Assembly: GCA_947564305.1 (NCBI GenBank)
Contig: CANOBT010000006.1
Location: 12,185-76,184, forward strand
Source: an uncultured Lachnospiraceae bacterium
GTDB lineage: Bacteria; Bacillota_A; Clostridia; Lachnospirales; Lachnospiraceae
Reading direction: 5' to 3'
Length of the DNA stretch: 64,000 nt
The notes under the pieces are model-generated. The model was given only the letters and a program-made list of their open reading frames with translations. It was not told where the DNA came from and searched no databases. Each line of letters starts with the position of its first letter. The stretch's first letter is position 1. A program made the position numbers and the translations under genes. Shown piece after piece: positions 54,685 to 64,000 of this stretch.

Positions 54685-57600
54685 CTATCTTCCATTCTTA
54701 ATCTGATTGAATGCTTCAATCTTTGCCTGCTCTGCGCTTAGCCCCTTCTCCTCCATCTGAAGGATGGCAGACATCATCTTCTCATAGTCCTCCGGGATAA
54801 TCTTCTTAAACCTCGGCAGATAATCCTTAAAATGGTCCAGGATCTCCTTCCCAATCTCTGAGTTTGTATACGCCACATGCTCCTTAATCAGACTCTTCAA
54901 TTCCTGCACATCATATTTATCCGCCACACGTTCAATCTTAACCATGGACTTGTTGACCTTTTTATATAAATCATTCTCCATATCCAGCACATAAGCGATT
55001 CCGCCGCTCATGCCAGCCGCAAAGTTTTTGCCGGTCTGTCCCAGAATGACTACACGGCCTCCGGTCATATATTCACAGCCATGGTCTCCCACGCCTTCTA
55101 CCACCGCGACAGCGCCGGAGTTACGCACACAGAACCGTTCTCCTGCCACACCGTTGATAAATGCCTTTCCGCTGGTCGCTCCATAGAAGGCCACATTTCC
55201 GATGATGATATTTTCATTTGCCTTAAACTTGATTCCCTGAGGCGGACACACAATCAGCTTTCCGCCGGAAAGTCCTTTTCCAAAATAATCGTTACTGTCT
55301 CCTGTTAGCTCCAGAGTCAATCCCTGTGGGATAAATGCGCCGAAACTCTGTCCTCCGGCTCCCTTACATTTAATCACATAAGTATCCTCCGGCAGTCCTT
55401 CCGGATATCTCCTCGTGATTTCTGATCCAAAGATTGTTCCGAAAGTCCGGTTGATATTGGTCACATCCAAATCCATGCTCTTCTTCTGTTTCTTTTCCAG
55501 AGCCGGAAGCAATTGTTTTACGAGTACTCTCTCATCCAGAGTCTTTTCCAATTCAAAATCAAAGACTTTCTTAGGATTAAAAATCATTCCTTTCTTCTTT
55601 CCTGCGTAGGGATTGTACAGCACATTACGCAAATCCAGCGTTGCTGCCCGGTCTGATACGGGTGTATCCTTTACTTTCAAAAGATCGGTTCTTCCCACCA
55701 GCTCATCCACAGTCCGCACGCCCAGCTTGGCCATGTATTCCCTTAGTTCCTGTGCAATGAATTTCATGAAATTCATGACATATTCCGGTTTTCCTGAGAA
55801 CCGCTTCCGAAGTTCCGGATTCTGCGTCGCCACCCCTACCGGGCAGGTATCCAGGTTGCATACCCGCATCATGACACACCCCATAGTCACCAGGGGAGCC
55901 GTGGCAAATCCAAATTCCTCTGCGCCTAAGATTGCCGCGATAGCAACGTCACGGCCGCTCATGAGCTTCCCGTCTGTTTCAATGCGAACCCGCTCCCGCA
56001 AACCGTTCTGAATCAAAGTCTGGTGTGTCTCCGCCAGTCCTAACTCCCACGGAAGCCCTGCATTCTGGATGGAGCTTCTCGGTGCCGCTCCGGTGCCTCC
56101 GTCATATCCGGAAATCAGGATGACACCCGCCCCGGCTTTTGCCACACCTGCTGCCACGGTACCTACCCCGGCCTCAGAAACCAGTTTCACAGAGATTCTT
56201 GCATCTTTATTTGCATTCTTACAGTCATAAATCAACTGCGCCAAATCCTCAATCGAATAGATGTCATGGTGAGGCGGCGGTGAAATCAGGCTCACTCCCG
56301 GCGTTGAATGACGGGTCTTGGCAATCCACGGGTACACCTTTCCACCCGGCAGATGTCCGCCCTCTCCCGGCTTAGCCCCCTGAGCCATCTTAATCTGTAT
56401 TTCTCTTGCGCTCACCAGATACCGCGAGGTCACGCCGAACCGCCCGGACGCCACCTGCTTGATAGCAGAGCATCGGTTCGTGTCCAGACGCTCAATATCC
56501 TCGCCGCCCTCGCCGCTGTTGGATTTTCCATGAAGCTGATTCATCGCGATTGCCAGAGTTTCATGTGCTTCCTGGGAAATGGAGCCGTAGGACATAGCGC
56601 CTGTCTTAAAACGGGTTACAATCGAATCTACAGGCTCTACCTCTTCAATCGGAATCCCACTCTCCGGCCATGCAAATTCCAACTGGCCTCGTAAATTAAT
56701 TTTCTCTCCTTCCGCATCCACCATCTGGGTATACTGTTTAAACATCTCATAGCTTCCCCGCCTTGTAGACTGCTGCAGCATATGAATGGTCTGCGGATTA
56801 TAAAGATGTTCTTCTCCGCCGCTCTTGGATTTATGTTTCCCTACGCTGTCCAATGTCATATCCACTTCCAGTCCTAGCGGGTCAAATGCCTGAGAATGGA
56901 AGGCAATATAATCTTTGGCAATCTCTTCAACTCCAATGCCGCCCACACGGCTCACCGTATCCGTAAAATATTGATCGATAAATTCTGTTTTCAGCCCAAT
57001 TGCCTCAAAAATCTTTGCCCCCTGGTAAGACTGAATGGTGGAAATCCCCATCTTGGAAGCAATCTTAATGATTCCATGAATTGCTGCGTCATTATAATCA
57101 TTTACCGCTGCATAGTAATCCTTGTGCAAAAGCCTGGAATCGATGAGCTGTCGGATAGACTCATGGGCAAGATACGGATTGATTGCACATGCCCCATAGC
57201 CCAGCAGCGTTGCAAAATGATGCACTTCCCTTGGCTCCCCGGATTCCAGAATCATAGCCACTGAAGTTCTCTTCTTCGTACGTACCAAATGCTGCTGCAG
57301 GCCGGAGATGGCTAATAAAGACGGAATCGCTACATGGTATTCATCCACTTCCCTATCGGAGAGAATCAGAATATTTGCGCCTTCCCGGATGGCTCTGTCC
57401 ACTTCGATAAATAGATATTCCATCGACTTTTCCAAGCTTGCATTTTTATAGTAAGTAATCGGAATCTCCGCCACTTTGAACCCTTCCACCTTCATATTCT
57501 TGATTTTCAGAATATCCGTATTGGTGAGGATAGGGTTATGTACCTCCAGCATCTTACAGTTTTCTTCCTTCCGCTCCAGGAGGTTTCCGTCTTTTCCTAC

Positions 57601-59220
57601 ATAAATCGTGGTGGACGTCACCACCTCCTCACGAATCGCATCAATCGGCGGATTAGTCACCTGTGCAAACCTTTGTTTAAAATAACTAAACAACGGCTGG
57701 TTTTTCTGGGAAAGCACTGCCAAAGGCATATCAATTCCCATGGCAGAAATCCCCTCTGCGCCATTTTTCGCCATATTTAAAATGGAAGTCTTTACATCCT
57801 CATAGGTATAGCCAAATGCTTTTTGAAGCCGGGTACATTCATCCTTACTATAGACTGGAACCTCCTGATTGGGAATCTTTAAATCTTTTAAATGAATCAG
57901 ATTGCTGTCCAGCCATTCTCCATAGGGCTCCTGATTTGCATACCGTTCTTTCAACTCCTCGTCGTCAATGACTTTTCCCTGGATGGTATCTACCAACAGC
58001 ATCTTGCCCGGATGAATCCGTTCCTTAACCACAATCTTTGTAGGGTCTATATCCAACACCCCTACCTCGGAGGACAAAATCAACTGGTCATCATCCGTAA
58101 TATAATACCGTGACGGGCGAAGTCCGTTTCTATCCAACACAGCCCCCATACAGTCACCGTCTGAAAACAGGATGGATGCCGGACCGTCCCAGGGTTCCAT
58201 CATGGTAGAATAATAATGGTAAAAATCTCTCTTGTTCTGGCTCATGCTGCGATTATTTTCCCAGGGCTCCGGAATGGAAATCATCACGGCCAGAGGCAGT
58301 TCCATTCCGCTCATCACCATAAATTCCAGAGCGTTATCCAGCATAGCCGAGTCGGAACCGGATGTATTGATGGCCGGAAGGACTTTATGCAGCTCCCCTT
58401 TCAAATACTCTGAGGACATGGTCTCTTCCCTTGCACGCATCTTATCTGCATTTCCCAGAATAGTATTAATCTCCCCGTTATGTACCATGAAACGGTTCGG
58501 ATGTGCCCGCTCCCAGCTTGGGTTCGTGTTGGTGCTGAACCGAGAATGAACCATGGCAATCGCAGATTCATAGTCTTTGTCCTGCAAGTCCTCAAAAAAC
58601 AGCCGAAGTTGTCCTACCAGAAACATTCCCTTGTAAACAATGGTCCTGCTAGAAAGGGATACCACATAGGTATTGTCACTGCTCTGCTCAAAAATCCGAC
58701 GCGCCACATAAAGCCTTCTGTCAAAAGGAAGCCCCTGCTCCACTTTTGCCGGACGCTCGATAAATGCCTGCATGATGCATGGCATACACTCTACAGCCTT
58801 TTTCCCCAACACCTCCGGACGAATTGGGACATCGCGCCAGCCTAAGAAGCTCAAACCTTCCTTCGCTACAATAACCTCAAAAATCTTCTTCGCCTGGTTC
58901 CGCTTCAGTTCATCCTGCGGAAAGAAAAACATTCCCACTCCATAATCCCGTTCTTTGGGCAAAGAAAAACCGAGGGGTCTACAGACTTTGGAGAAAAACC
59001 TGTGTGAAATCTGTAACAAGATTCCAACTCCGTCTCCTGTCTTACCCTCGGCGTCCTTGCCTGCTCTATGTTCAAGATTCTCTACAATCCTCAAGGCGTT
59101 GGCCACAGTCTCATGACTCTTCACACCTTTGATGTTCACCACCGCACCGATTCCGCAATTATCATGCTCAAACTCCGGACGGTACAGCCCGGCCTGATGG
59201 CCAGCTGATTTCCTCTTCAT
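54685..59220 (-). CDS. gltB: Glutamate synthase large subunit
   Basis: The 1511-residue enzyme converts glutamine and 2-oxoglutarate to two glutamates. The N-terminal glutaminase nucleophile is Cys22 in EHDNCGIGAVVN, after a short propeptide. The central FMN domain, the 3Fe-4S cysteines in CVMMRVCNLDTCPVG and the C-terminal beta-helix (GGRVVILGQTGKNFAAGMSGG) are present. The start was set at MKRKSAG because AAAGGA lies 9 bases upstream. Together with gltD it forms the main ammonia-assimilation enzyme. Confidence 0.97.
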   Translation of the reverse strand: MKRKSAGHQAGLYRPEFEHDNCGIGAVVNIKGVKSHETVANALRIVENLEHRAGKDAEGKTGDGVGILLQISHRFFSKVCRPLGFSLPKERDYGVGMFFFPQDELKRNQAKKIFEVIVAKEGLSFLGWRDVPIRPEVLGKKAVECMPCIMQAFIERPAKVEQGLPFDRRLYVARRIFEQSSDNTYVVSLSSRTIVYKGMFLVGQLRLFFEDLQDKDYESAIAMVHSRFSTNTNPSWERAHPNRFMVHNGEINTILGNADKMRAREETMSSEYLKGELHKVLPAINTSGSDSAMLDNALEFMVMSGMELPLAVMISIPEPWENNRSMSQNKRDFYHYYSTMMEPWDGPASILFSDGDCMGAVLDRNGLRPSRYYITDDDQLILSSEVGVLDIDPTKIVVKERIHPGKMLLVDTIQGKVIDDEELKERYANQEPYGEWLDSNLIHLKDLKIPNQEVPVYSKDECTRLQKAFGYTYEDVKTSILNMAKNGAEGISAMGIDMPLAVLSQKNQPLFSYFKQRFAQVTNPPIDAIREEVVTSTTIYVGKDGNLLERKEENCKMLEVHNPILTNTDILKIKNMKVEGFKVAEIPITYYKNASLEKSMEYLFIEVDRAIREGANILILSDREVDEYHVAIPSLLAISGLQQHLVRTKKRTSVAMILESGEPREVHHFATLLGYGACAINPYLAHESIRQLIDSRLLHKDYYAAVNDYNDAAIHGIIKIASKMGISTIQSYQGAKIFEAIGLKTEFIDQYFTDTVSRVGGIGVEEIAKDYIAFHSQAFDPLGLEVDMTLDSVGKHKSKSGGEEHLYNPQTIHMLQQSTRRGSYEMFKQYTQMVDAEGEKINLRGQLEFAWPESGIPIEEVEPVDSIVTRFKTGAMSYGSISQEAHETLAIAMNQLHGKSNSGEGGEDIERLDTNRCSAIKQVASGRFGVTSRYLVSAREIQIKMAQGAKPGEGGHLPGGKVYPWIAKTRHSTPGVSLISPPPHHDIYSIEDLAQLIYDCKNANKDARISVKLVSEAGVGTVAAGVAKAGAGVILISGYDGGTGAAPRSSIQNAGLPWELGLAETHQTLIQNGLRERVRIETDGKLMSGRDVAIAAILGAEEFGFATAPLVTMGCVMMRVCNLDTCPVGVATQNPELRKRFSGKPEYVMNFMKFIAQELREYMAKLGVRTVDELVGRTDLLKVKDTPVSDRAATLDLRNVLYNPYAGKKKGMIFNPKKVFDFELEKTLDERVLVKQLLPALEKKQKKSMDLDVTNINRTFGTIFGSEITRRYPEGLPEDTYVIKCKGAGGQSFGAFIPQGLTLELTGDSNDYFGKGLSGGKLIVCPPQGIKFKANENIIIGNVAFYGATSGKAFINGVAGERFCVRNSGAVAVVEGVGDHGCEYMTGGRVVILGQTGKNFAAGMSGGIAYVLDMENDLYKKVNKSMVKIERVADKYDVQELKSLIKEHVAYTNSEIGKEILDHFKDYLPRFKKIIPEDYEKMMSAILQMEEKGLSAEQAKIEAFNQIKNGR

Positions 59221-59325
59221 AATCAGATGTCCTTTCTTCACATTATAGACAGCAATCCACAAAAATCACAGGTAATCTGGCCAGTCATACATCGCCTGTT
59301 CTTTTTGCCCTTATTTGCTTTTCCT

Positions 59326-59354
59326 AATATACAACATTTTTCTCGGTTTGTAAA
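59326..59354 (-). promoter_or_regulatory. Sigma-A promoter of gltBD
   Basis: On the minus strand TTTACA (59349-59354) and TATATT (59326-59331) are spaced by 17 bases, about 105 bases before the gltB start. The long leader has no clear terminator hairpin. Confidence 0.75.
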
Positions 59355-59491
59355 TAAAAAGTTTTATAGAATTATCAGACAGTTTGTAAACTTATAATTT
59401 TATGTATTTTTTTCAGAATATTTCTCCCCACACCCTTCCCTAAAATCCACATATACTATATTAAACATAATTATTATCAGGATGATTGCTC

Positions 59492-60469
59492 ATGTATAAG
59501 ATATTTGCTGCTATTTTCATCATATTGGTTCTTTTTTTGATTCTTAATTACTGCCGAAAAAAAAAGATTATCAATCGTGTTTCTCATATGCCTATGCCGG
59601 AAAAATGTGAACTATTAAATCAGCTTTCCGAACCCTTCGGCTTTTGCTACGATGCCAGACAGGATGTATTCTCTACCCGCATTGATGCATGGCAGAAAAC
59701 CTTTGGATATGGCAGACTTTACGATCTGGCTGCCTCATCCATGAATATGATTCTTGATACAGAACCCATTTATTTTAACTATCGGCATAAGACCTGGCTG
59801 ATCCAGTTCTGGAAAGGCCAGTACGGCATCACCACCGGTGCAGAAATTGGAATCTACCATGCAGATTCTATCATTGCGCCAATGCTCCGCGAGCAGACTA
59901 TATTTCAAGCAGTCCCAGAAGAAGAAATGCTTCCCTTACGCATCCAACTCTCCTCCCACCACCATCCATTATTCTATTTTTCCAAAGACCATTGGTGGCT
60001 GACTGGCTTTTGTATCGGGAAATGGTGCCCTCCTTCCCATCTGGAAGCAAAATACGCAGTCACTTTCCCAGATATGGAAATGTGTGATTCTTTCCTCGCC
60101 AGTTTGACCAAAATAGGGTATACCTGGAACGAATTACAGTTGGAAGGAACAACGGTATATTTCACCTTCTCTGCACCTAAAACACCGGACGCCTCCTCTG
60201 CACCGAAATGGTGGCAGCACTATGTACTGTGGAAAGACCGGTTGTTCTGCTGGGTTTACCAGAAACTAACCAGTCCCTTCTCCTGCACCGCAGATAAACT
60301 ACTCTATCTCTATTACTATCTTCCTTACGCATTCCGCAGGACTGTTTGCCCGCGTACATTTAAGAACCATACATTCTTCCAAAAAACATACAATAATAAA
60401 ACCAAATGCCATTCTTCCAGAGTCCGTTCCTCCGATGACAGCAGTACAGATTACCGGAGAACACGATAA
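59492..60469 (+). CDS. DUF4474 domain membrane protein
   Basis: The 325-residue protein has one N-terminal membrane segment (about 3-22) followed by the conserved DUF4474 domain: FGFCYDARQDVFSTRIDAWQ, WLIQFWKGQYGITTGAEIG and a Trp-rich core. The domain has no assigned function. The ATG at 59492 has AGGA 9 bases upstream. Its stop overlaps the metallophosphoesterase start (TAATG), so both are made together. Confidence 0.82.
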   Translation: MYKIFAAIFIILVLFLILNYCRKKKIINRVSHMPMPEKCELLNQLSEPFGFCYDARQDVFSTRIDAWQKTFGYGRLYDLAASSMNMILDTEPIYFNYRHKTWLIQFWKGQYGITTGAEIGIYHADSIIAPMLREQTIFQAVPEEEMLPLRIQLSSHHHPLFYFSKDHWWLTGFCIGKWCPPSHLEAKYAVTFPDMEMCDSFLASLTKIGYTWNELQLEGTTVYFTFSAPKTPDASSAPKWWQHYVLWKDRLFCWVYQKLTSPFSCTADKLLYLYYYLPYAFRRTVCPRTFKNHTFFQKTYNNKTKCHSSRVRSSDDSSTDYRRTR

Positions 60470-61398
60470 TGGGATGGTATCAAAGAATCTCCAATGCATT
60501 TCGTGATGCCCCAGTGCTCCCTCTGGACTGCAGCTCCCGCTTTGTCCTGTTCAGCGATTGCCACCGGGGTGTTGGAAATTCCAACGACAATTTCCTCAAG
60601 AACCAACACCTGTACCTTGCAGCACTGAGACATTATTTTCAAAATGGATACACCTACCTGGAATTAGGTGACGGCGATGAACTATGGGAAAATCGTTCCC
60701 TCGCCCGTATTATTGATATCCACAGCGACGTTTTTCTTCTGCTGAGACAATTTCACTGCCGGAACCGGCTCTATATGCTTTACGGAAACCATGACCATTG
60801 CAAAAAAAGTTTCCGCTACTGCCGTAAGCACTGCTCTGCCTGCCACTGCCAGAACCTTTCCGGAGAAATCTCCCACTGGCACATCTCCATGGGTTCTGAA
60901 GCAGAAGAGACATCCGAACTCTTTCCGGATTTCCGCTTTCTTTCCGGCCTCATCCTGCATGATACCGTCTCCGGCAAAGAACTTTACCTGACCCACGGAC
61001 ATCAGGCTGATTTCCTGAACAGCACACTAGCTCCCCTCTCCGGTTTTCTGGTACGTTACTTTTGGAAGCCTTTAGAAGCGTTGGGAATATCGGACCCAAC
61101 CAGTGCCGCCCGCAATTATACGAAAAAACAAAAGACTGAAAAGCGTCTCGCCGCATGGGCATCACAAGAACAAAAATTGCTCATCACAGGTCACACCCAC
61201 CGTCCCATGACAGGAAGTCCGCAATCTCCCTATTTCAATACTGGAAGCTGCGTCCACCCAAGCTGCATCACCTGCATCGAGATTCAAAACCGTCACATCA
61301 CTCTTGTGAAATGGCTTCTGCAGACAAAAGCCGACCTGTCGTTATATGTTACGCGAGAAGAATTGAATGAAGCCGTGTGTATTGATATTATTGAGTAG
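60469..61398 (+). CDS. Metallophosphoesterase
   Basis: The 309-residue calcineurin-like phosphoesterase shows all metal-binding motifs: FSDCHRGVGN (DxH), ELGDGDELWEN (GDxxD), YGNHDH (GNHD), LTHGHQADF and ITGHTHRP. The sequence is near UDP-2,3-diacylglucosamine hydrolase-like and YfcE-like enzymes, but the substrate is unknown, as Gram-positives lack lipid A. Coupled to the DUF4474 gene; it ends 6 bases from the convergent surface-protein gene. Confidence 0.88.
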   Translation: MGWYQRISNAFRDAPVLPLDCSSRFVLFSDCHRGVGNSNDNFLKNQHLYLAALRHYFQNGYTYLELGDGDELWENRSLARIIDIHSDVFLLLRQFHCRNRLYMLYGNHDHCKKSFRYCRKHCSACHCQNLSGEISHWHISMGSEAEETSELFPDFRFLSGLILHDTVSGKELYLTHGHQADFLNSTLAPLSGFLVRYFWKPLEALGISDPTSAARNYTKKQKTEKRLAAWASQEQKLLITGHTHRPMTGSPQSPYFNTGSCVHPSCITCIEIQNRHITLVKWLLQTKADLSLYVTREELNEAVCIDIIE

Positions 61399-61404
61399 TG
61401 TTAC

Positions 61405-63783
61405 TCATTCACATATTTTCAAATCTGACAGCCACATAAGATTCAGGCATTTTCCTTCATGTTGTAATCTAGCAGCATTGAACTCACCTGTTGCGGGAGA
61501 GCGGCGTGTTTCTGCCCCCTTGAAATCACTGTTATCGGCAGAACCCCCGCTACTTCCAGGTTGATTCTGATTGAAGCTTTCGCTCATAGCTTCATCTCCA
61601 ACGACAATGACATAATCCGAAGCATGTGAAAATGCTAGTTCCGCAAAACCATTCTCGTTTATCTGGTCAGTAGTGACAAATTCAAGTTTGCCTGCACTTT
61701 CATTATAATAGAAAAGATTTGCATACAATCCTGCATTGGCCAGACCCAGATGAATCATAAGAACAGCACTGTATCCAAAAGAACCGTTGTAAGCCAAGGC
61801 GAGTTGTGTCGTCTGACAGTTTCCAGCTACACTTTCCACAACATTCTTTGGAATGGCTGAAGTTCCTACCTGTACAGAAAAATCTACATCATTCGCATGC
61901 TCCGCCGTAACATTTTTGCCATTTACATACCATATCAATTCACTTCCCATATCAAATACAAGCGTAATATTCTTTCCCTTTATGCTGTCAATTACATTTC
62001 CAGGTACAGTAGATGTATGATTCATATTTACTATAATCTGTTCTCCCTCAAGAGCGTTTGTAGCGTCTTCCTTAATGGCTTCCCAGCCATTCTTACCGGA
62101 TTCGCCCTTAATGAAAGGAATTCCTGTATTTGGTACAAGTTCGGGCACTGTTATCGGTGCCGTTACGGAATCTGAACTGTCTGGCAAATTCGAACTTCCT
62201 GGAGTATCTAAATCTTCTGAGTTATCCGGGCTTCCTGGGATATCCGAACCTCCTGGAATGTCTGGATTATTATTATCGTCATCATCATCCTGACTATACT
62301 GATAATGTATTGTCACATTTGCCAGCGCTTCCGTCACATTAGTTGCTTTCCATATACTTTTCCACTGCGCCTCGGTCCCAGTATAATAGATATCTTTCAG
62401 AGATTTGCAACTTGAAAATGCACCTGTCTCTATGTCTGTTACACTGTCCGGAATCGTGAGGGCCGTCAAGACAGAGCAGGAAGCAAATGCGGAATCTCCA
62501 ATCTTTGCCGCACCTTGTGGAATACTCACACTGTAAAGCGCCCCATAGCAGTTCTGAAACATCCTCGCACTGATGCTGTCTATACTTTCAGGCAGTGTTA
62601 CATCATACAGACGCCAACATCTCGCAAACAAGTCGTCACCCATCTTTACTTTCCCGCCGCCGGAAGCAAACGTCACGCTGAGCAGATTCGTACAGTCATA
62701 AAATGCTCCAGCCCCCATCTCAGTAATACTTGCAGGCAGTTCTACAGATGAGAGCTTTACACAGCCGCGAAAGGCGCGTTCACCAATTGTTTCCACTCCT
62801 TCTGAAACTGTCACGGAAGTAAGATTTGGACATTCACGGAAAGCATCGTTACCAATGGTTTTTACACTGGAGGGAATACTGGCGTATAAAAGCGAACATT
62901 TATTGAAAGCATTGCTGCCGATAGTCTTCACACTATTTGGAATCTCTACACTAAGAGCCGTATTGCCATAAAAGGCACTAGAGCCAATACTAGTAACACC
63001 ATCCTCTATAATAATCTTCCGAATTTGATTGTTGTAGTTATACCACGGCTGTTCTGAAGGGCCGTTAAAGTCTGATGGCATATCCCCATTTCCGGAAATA
63101 GTCAGCGTCCCCGCCTTCGTCAGATTCCAAGTAAGTCCTGTGGCAAGAATTCCGTTTCCAACTATTTCGTTGGCAGTGGAATCGTCCGGTGAGACATAGC
63201 CTTCCGGGTAACGGGTAATATAATGACTAGTATCACGCATCACCTCGTCCTTGGACATCGCCCTTCCCCAGTGAACCTTACCGCTGAGGTTCCCTTCGGC
63301 AACAATCACACCTGAATCGCTTACTTCAAGTACAATTACGGTATGTGTGTCCGTGTTTACCCGCAGGATATCCCCAACCTTTACATCCGCAAATGTAAAG
63401 TCACCTGATTCGTACATCCTTGCCGGCAGACTATGAAACGCCGTATCGCTGAGTATAAACGCGAAAGCTACACAGCCCACAGCAACAATATTTGTTCCAT
63501 TAATAGTTCCGCCTTTCCAACGATAATAGTTTCCATCTGAATAAGGCTCATAATCAGTCCAGATTGTTCCCTCCTTATACGTATCCTGATCTTTTAGCGC
63601 AATCATAGCCTCATAAACTTCCTGCGGGGTGGGTATTTCACTATCATAGGTAACCGGCTCGGATACGGATTCTTCCATAAGAACCTCTTGCGGTGAAAGA
63701 GCTTCCTGCCATACATTTGTCTGTGGCAAAGTGGAGGTGCACAAGCACAGCGACAGAACGCTCAATAGAATTTGTTGTTTCAA
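61405..63783 (-). CDS. Leucine-rich-repeat (BspA-type) surface protein with cysteine-hydrolase-like N-terminus
   Basis: The 792-residue exported protein begins with a signal peptide (QILLSVLSLCLCTSTLP). A domain at about 45-200 shows a Cys in VAVGCVAFAF (about 102) and a His in NTDTHTVIVLEV (about 147), like NlpC/P60 or CHAP cysteine hydrolases. LRR_5 repeats follow (about 235-490, VKTIGSNAFNKC pattern), then a Pro/Ser/Asp linker (GGSDIPGSPDNSED) and a C-terminal domain. It ends RRSPATGEFNAARL plus about 20 polar residues, without the hydrophobic segment a sortase signal needs. The start codon is TTG with GGAGG 8 bases upstream. Likely a secreted wall-active or adhesion protein. Confidence 0.85.
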   Translation of the reverse strand: MKQQILLSVLSLCLCTSTLPQTNVWQEALSPQEVLMEESVSEPVTYDSEIPTPQEVYEAMIALKDQDTYKEGTIWTDYEPYSDGNYYRWKGGTINGTNIVAVGCVAFAFILSDTAFHSLPARMYESGDFTFADVKVGDILRVNTDTHTVIVLEVSDSGVIVAEGNLSGKVHWGRAMSKDEVMRDTSHYITRYPEGYVSPDDSTANEIVGNGILATGLTWNLTKAGTLTISGNGDMPSDFNGPSEQPWYNYNNQIRKIIIEDGVTSIGSSAFYGNTALSVEIPNSVKTIGSNAFNKCSLLYASIPSSVKTIGNDAFRECPNLTSVTVSEGVETIGERAFRGCVKLSSVELPASITEMGAGAFYDCTNLLSVTFASGGGKVKMGDDLFARCWRLYDVTLPESIDSISARMFQNCYGALYSVSIPQGAAKIGDSAFASCSVLTALTIPDSVTDIETGAFSSCKSLKDIYYTGTEAQWKSIWKATNVTEALANVTIHYQYSQDDDDDNNNPDIPGGSDIPGSPDNSEDLDTPGSSNLPDSSDSVTAPITVPELVPNTGIPFIKGESGKNGWEAIKEDATNALEGEQIIVNMNHTSTVPGNVIDSIKGKNITLVFDMGSELIWYVNGKNVTAEHANDVDFSVQVGTSAIPKNVVESVAGNCQTTQLALAYNGSFGYSAVLMIHLGLANAGLYANLFYYNESAGKLEFVTTDQINENGFAELAFSHASDYVIVVGDEAMSESFNQNQPGSSGGSADNSDFKGAETRRSPATGEFNAARLQHEGKCLNLMWLSDLKICE

Positions 63784-63820
63784 TGTTATAACCTCCCTAT
63801 TATATATGAACTAAATACAA

Positions 63821-63854
63821 AAAACACTGAAACTACAAAGAATTTCAGTGTTTT
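63821..63854 (-). terminator. Terminator after tRNA-Asn
   Basis: AAAACACTGAAA pairs perfectly with TTTCAGTGTTTT; on the minus strand a T-run (TTTTTTG) follows, 6 bases after the tRNA 3' end. Confidence 0.9.
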
Positions 63855-63860
63855 AACTAA

Positions 63861-63932
63861 CTCCCCGAGTTGGGCTCGAACCAACAACCCCTCGGTTAAC
63901 AGCCGAGTGCTCTACCATTGAGCTATCGAGGA
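63861..63932 (-). tRNA. tRNA-Asn (GTT)
   Basis: The minus strand folds as a full cloverleaf: acceptor TCCTCGA/TCGGGGA, D arm GCTC...GAGC, anticodon stem CTCGG/CCGAG with loop CTGTTAA (anticodon GTT), T arm GTTGG-TTCGAGC-CCAAC and discriminator G. CCA is not encoded. Upstream sequence (63933-64000) contains TATGCAGTTTTGAAGG, seen around rRNA operon spacers in Clostridia, so an rRNA operon may lie just beyond the right edge. Confidence 0.96.
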
Positions 63933-64000
63933 TTATATTGAAATACACCTTCAAAACTGCATACAAAGAAATGTTTCCATCCAACCGCCTGTCTGGTTAT

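Noticed and set aside
1..64000. Insertion sequences, integrases or prophage genes
   Set aside because: I found no transposase, integrase or phage structural gene motifs anywhere, including at both edges of the AT-rich restriction island.

Overview
The window looks like chromosome of a Gram-positive gut anaerobe of the Clostridia, most likely a Lachnospiraceae member (Blautia / Dorea / Clostridium scindens type). I infer this from the tig-clpP-clpX-lon-engB order, strong AGGAGG ribosome sites, sigma-A promoters with 17-base spacers, DUF4179/ECF sigma pairs, VaFE-repeat and leucine-rich-repeat surface proteins, and an archaeal-type aspartate-semialdehyde dehydrogenase. Genus is not decidable from what I can see.

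Layout. 1-5307: edge of a surface-polysaccharide cluster (repeat-unit polymerase cut by the left edge, initiating sugar-phosphate transferase, then a divergent ATP-grasp ligase and FkbM-type methyltransferase). 5500-9081: very large secreted dual peptidoglycan hydrolase. 9386-16955: leftward proteostasis operon tig-clpP-clpX-lon-engB followed by an AI-2E family membrane protein. 17096-20910: leftward operon leuC-leuD-thrC-DJ-1/PfpI. 21048-24773: VaFE-repeat surface adhesin. 25262-30245: AT-rich acquired restriction-modification island (Vsr-like nuclease, Sau3AI-like endonuclease, cytosine methyltransferase fused to a second Sau3AI-like nuclease), closed by a terminator. 30395-33707: argH-asd and queH. 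33786-39110: monosaccharide ABC importer (chvE-mmsA-mmsB) with a GntR/LacI-type regulator and visible operators. 39579-41970: DUF2975 protein, small HTH regulator, DUF4153 protein. 42195-44338: ECF sigma factor with DUF4179 partner. 44465-46085: taurine/nitrate-type ABC importer lacking a binding protein. 46192-46740: unknown gene. 46891-53124: aroB, a two-component system and an adjacent FtsX-type ABC exporter with response-regulator-like direct repeats in its promoter. 53173-59220: gltB-gltD glutamate synthase. 59492-61398: DUF4474 membrane protein and coupled metallophosphoesterase. 61405-63783: leucine-rich-repeat surface protein with a cysteine-hydrolase-like N-terminus. 63861-63932: tRNA-Asn.

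The most interesting system is the restriction island at 25262-30245. It encodes two full-length Sau3AI-like nucleases, each with two MutH-like halves. One is free-standing and the other is fused to the C-terminus of the cytosine-5 methyltransferase; a Vsr-like mismatch nuclease heads the operon. A perfect palindrome containing GATC lies just before the methyltransferase start, and GATC is scarce across the island. The rest of the window is mostly core amino-acid biosynthesis, protein quality control and surface proteins.
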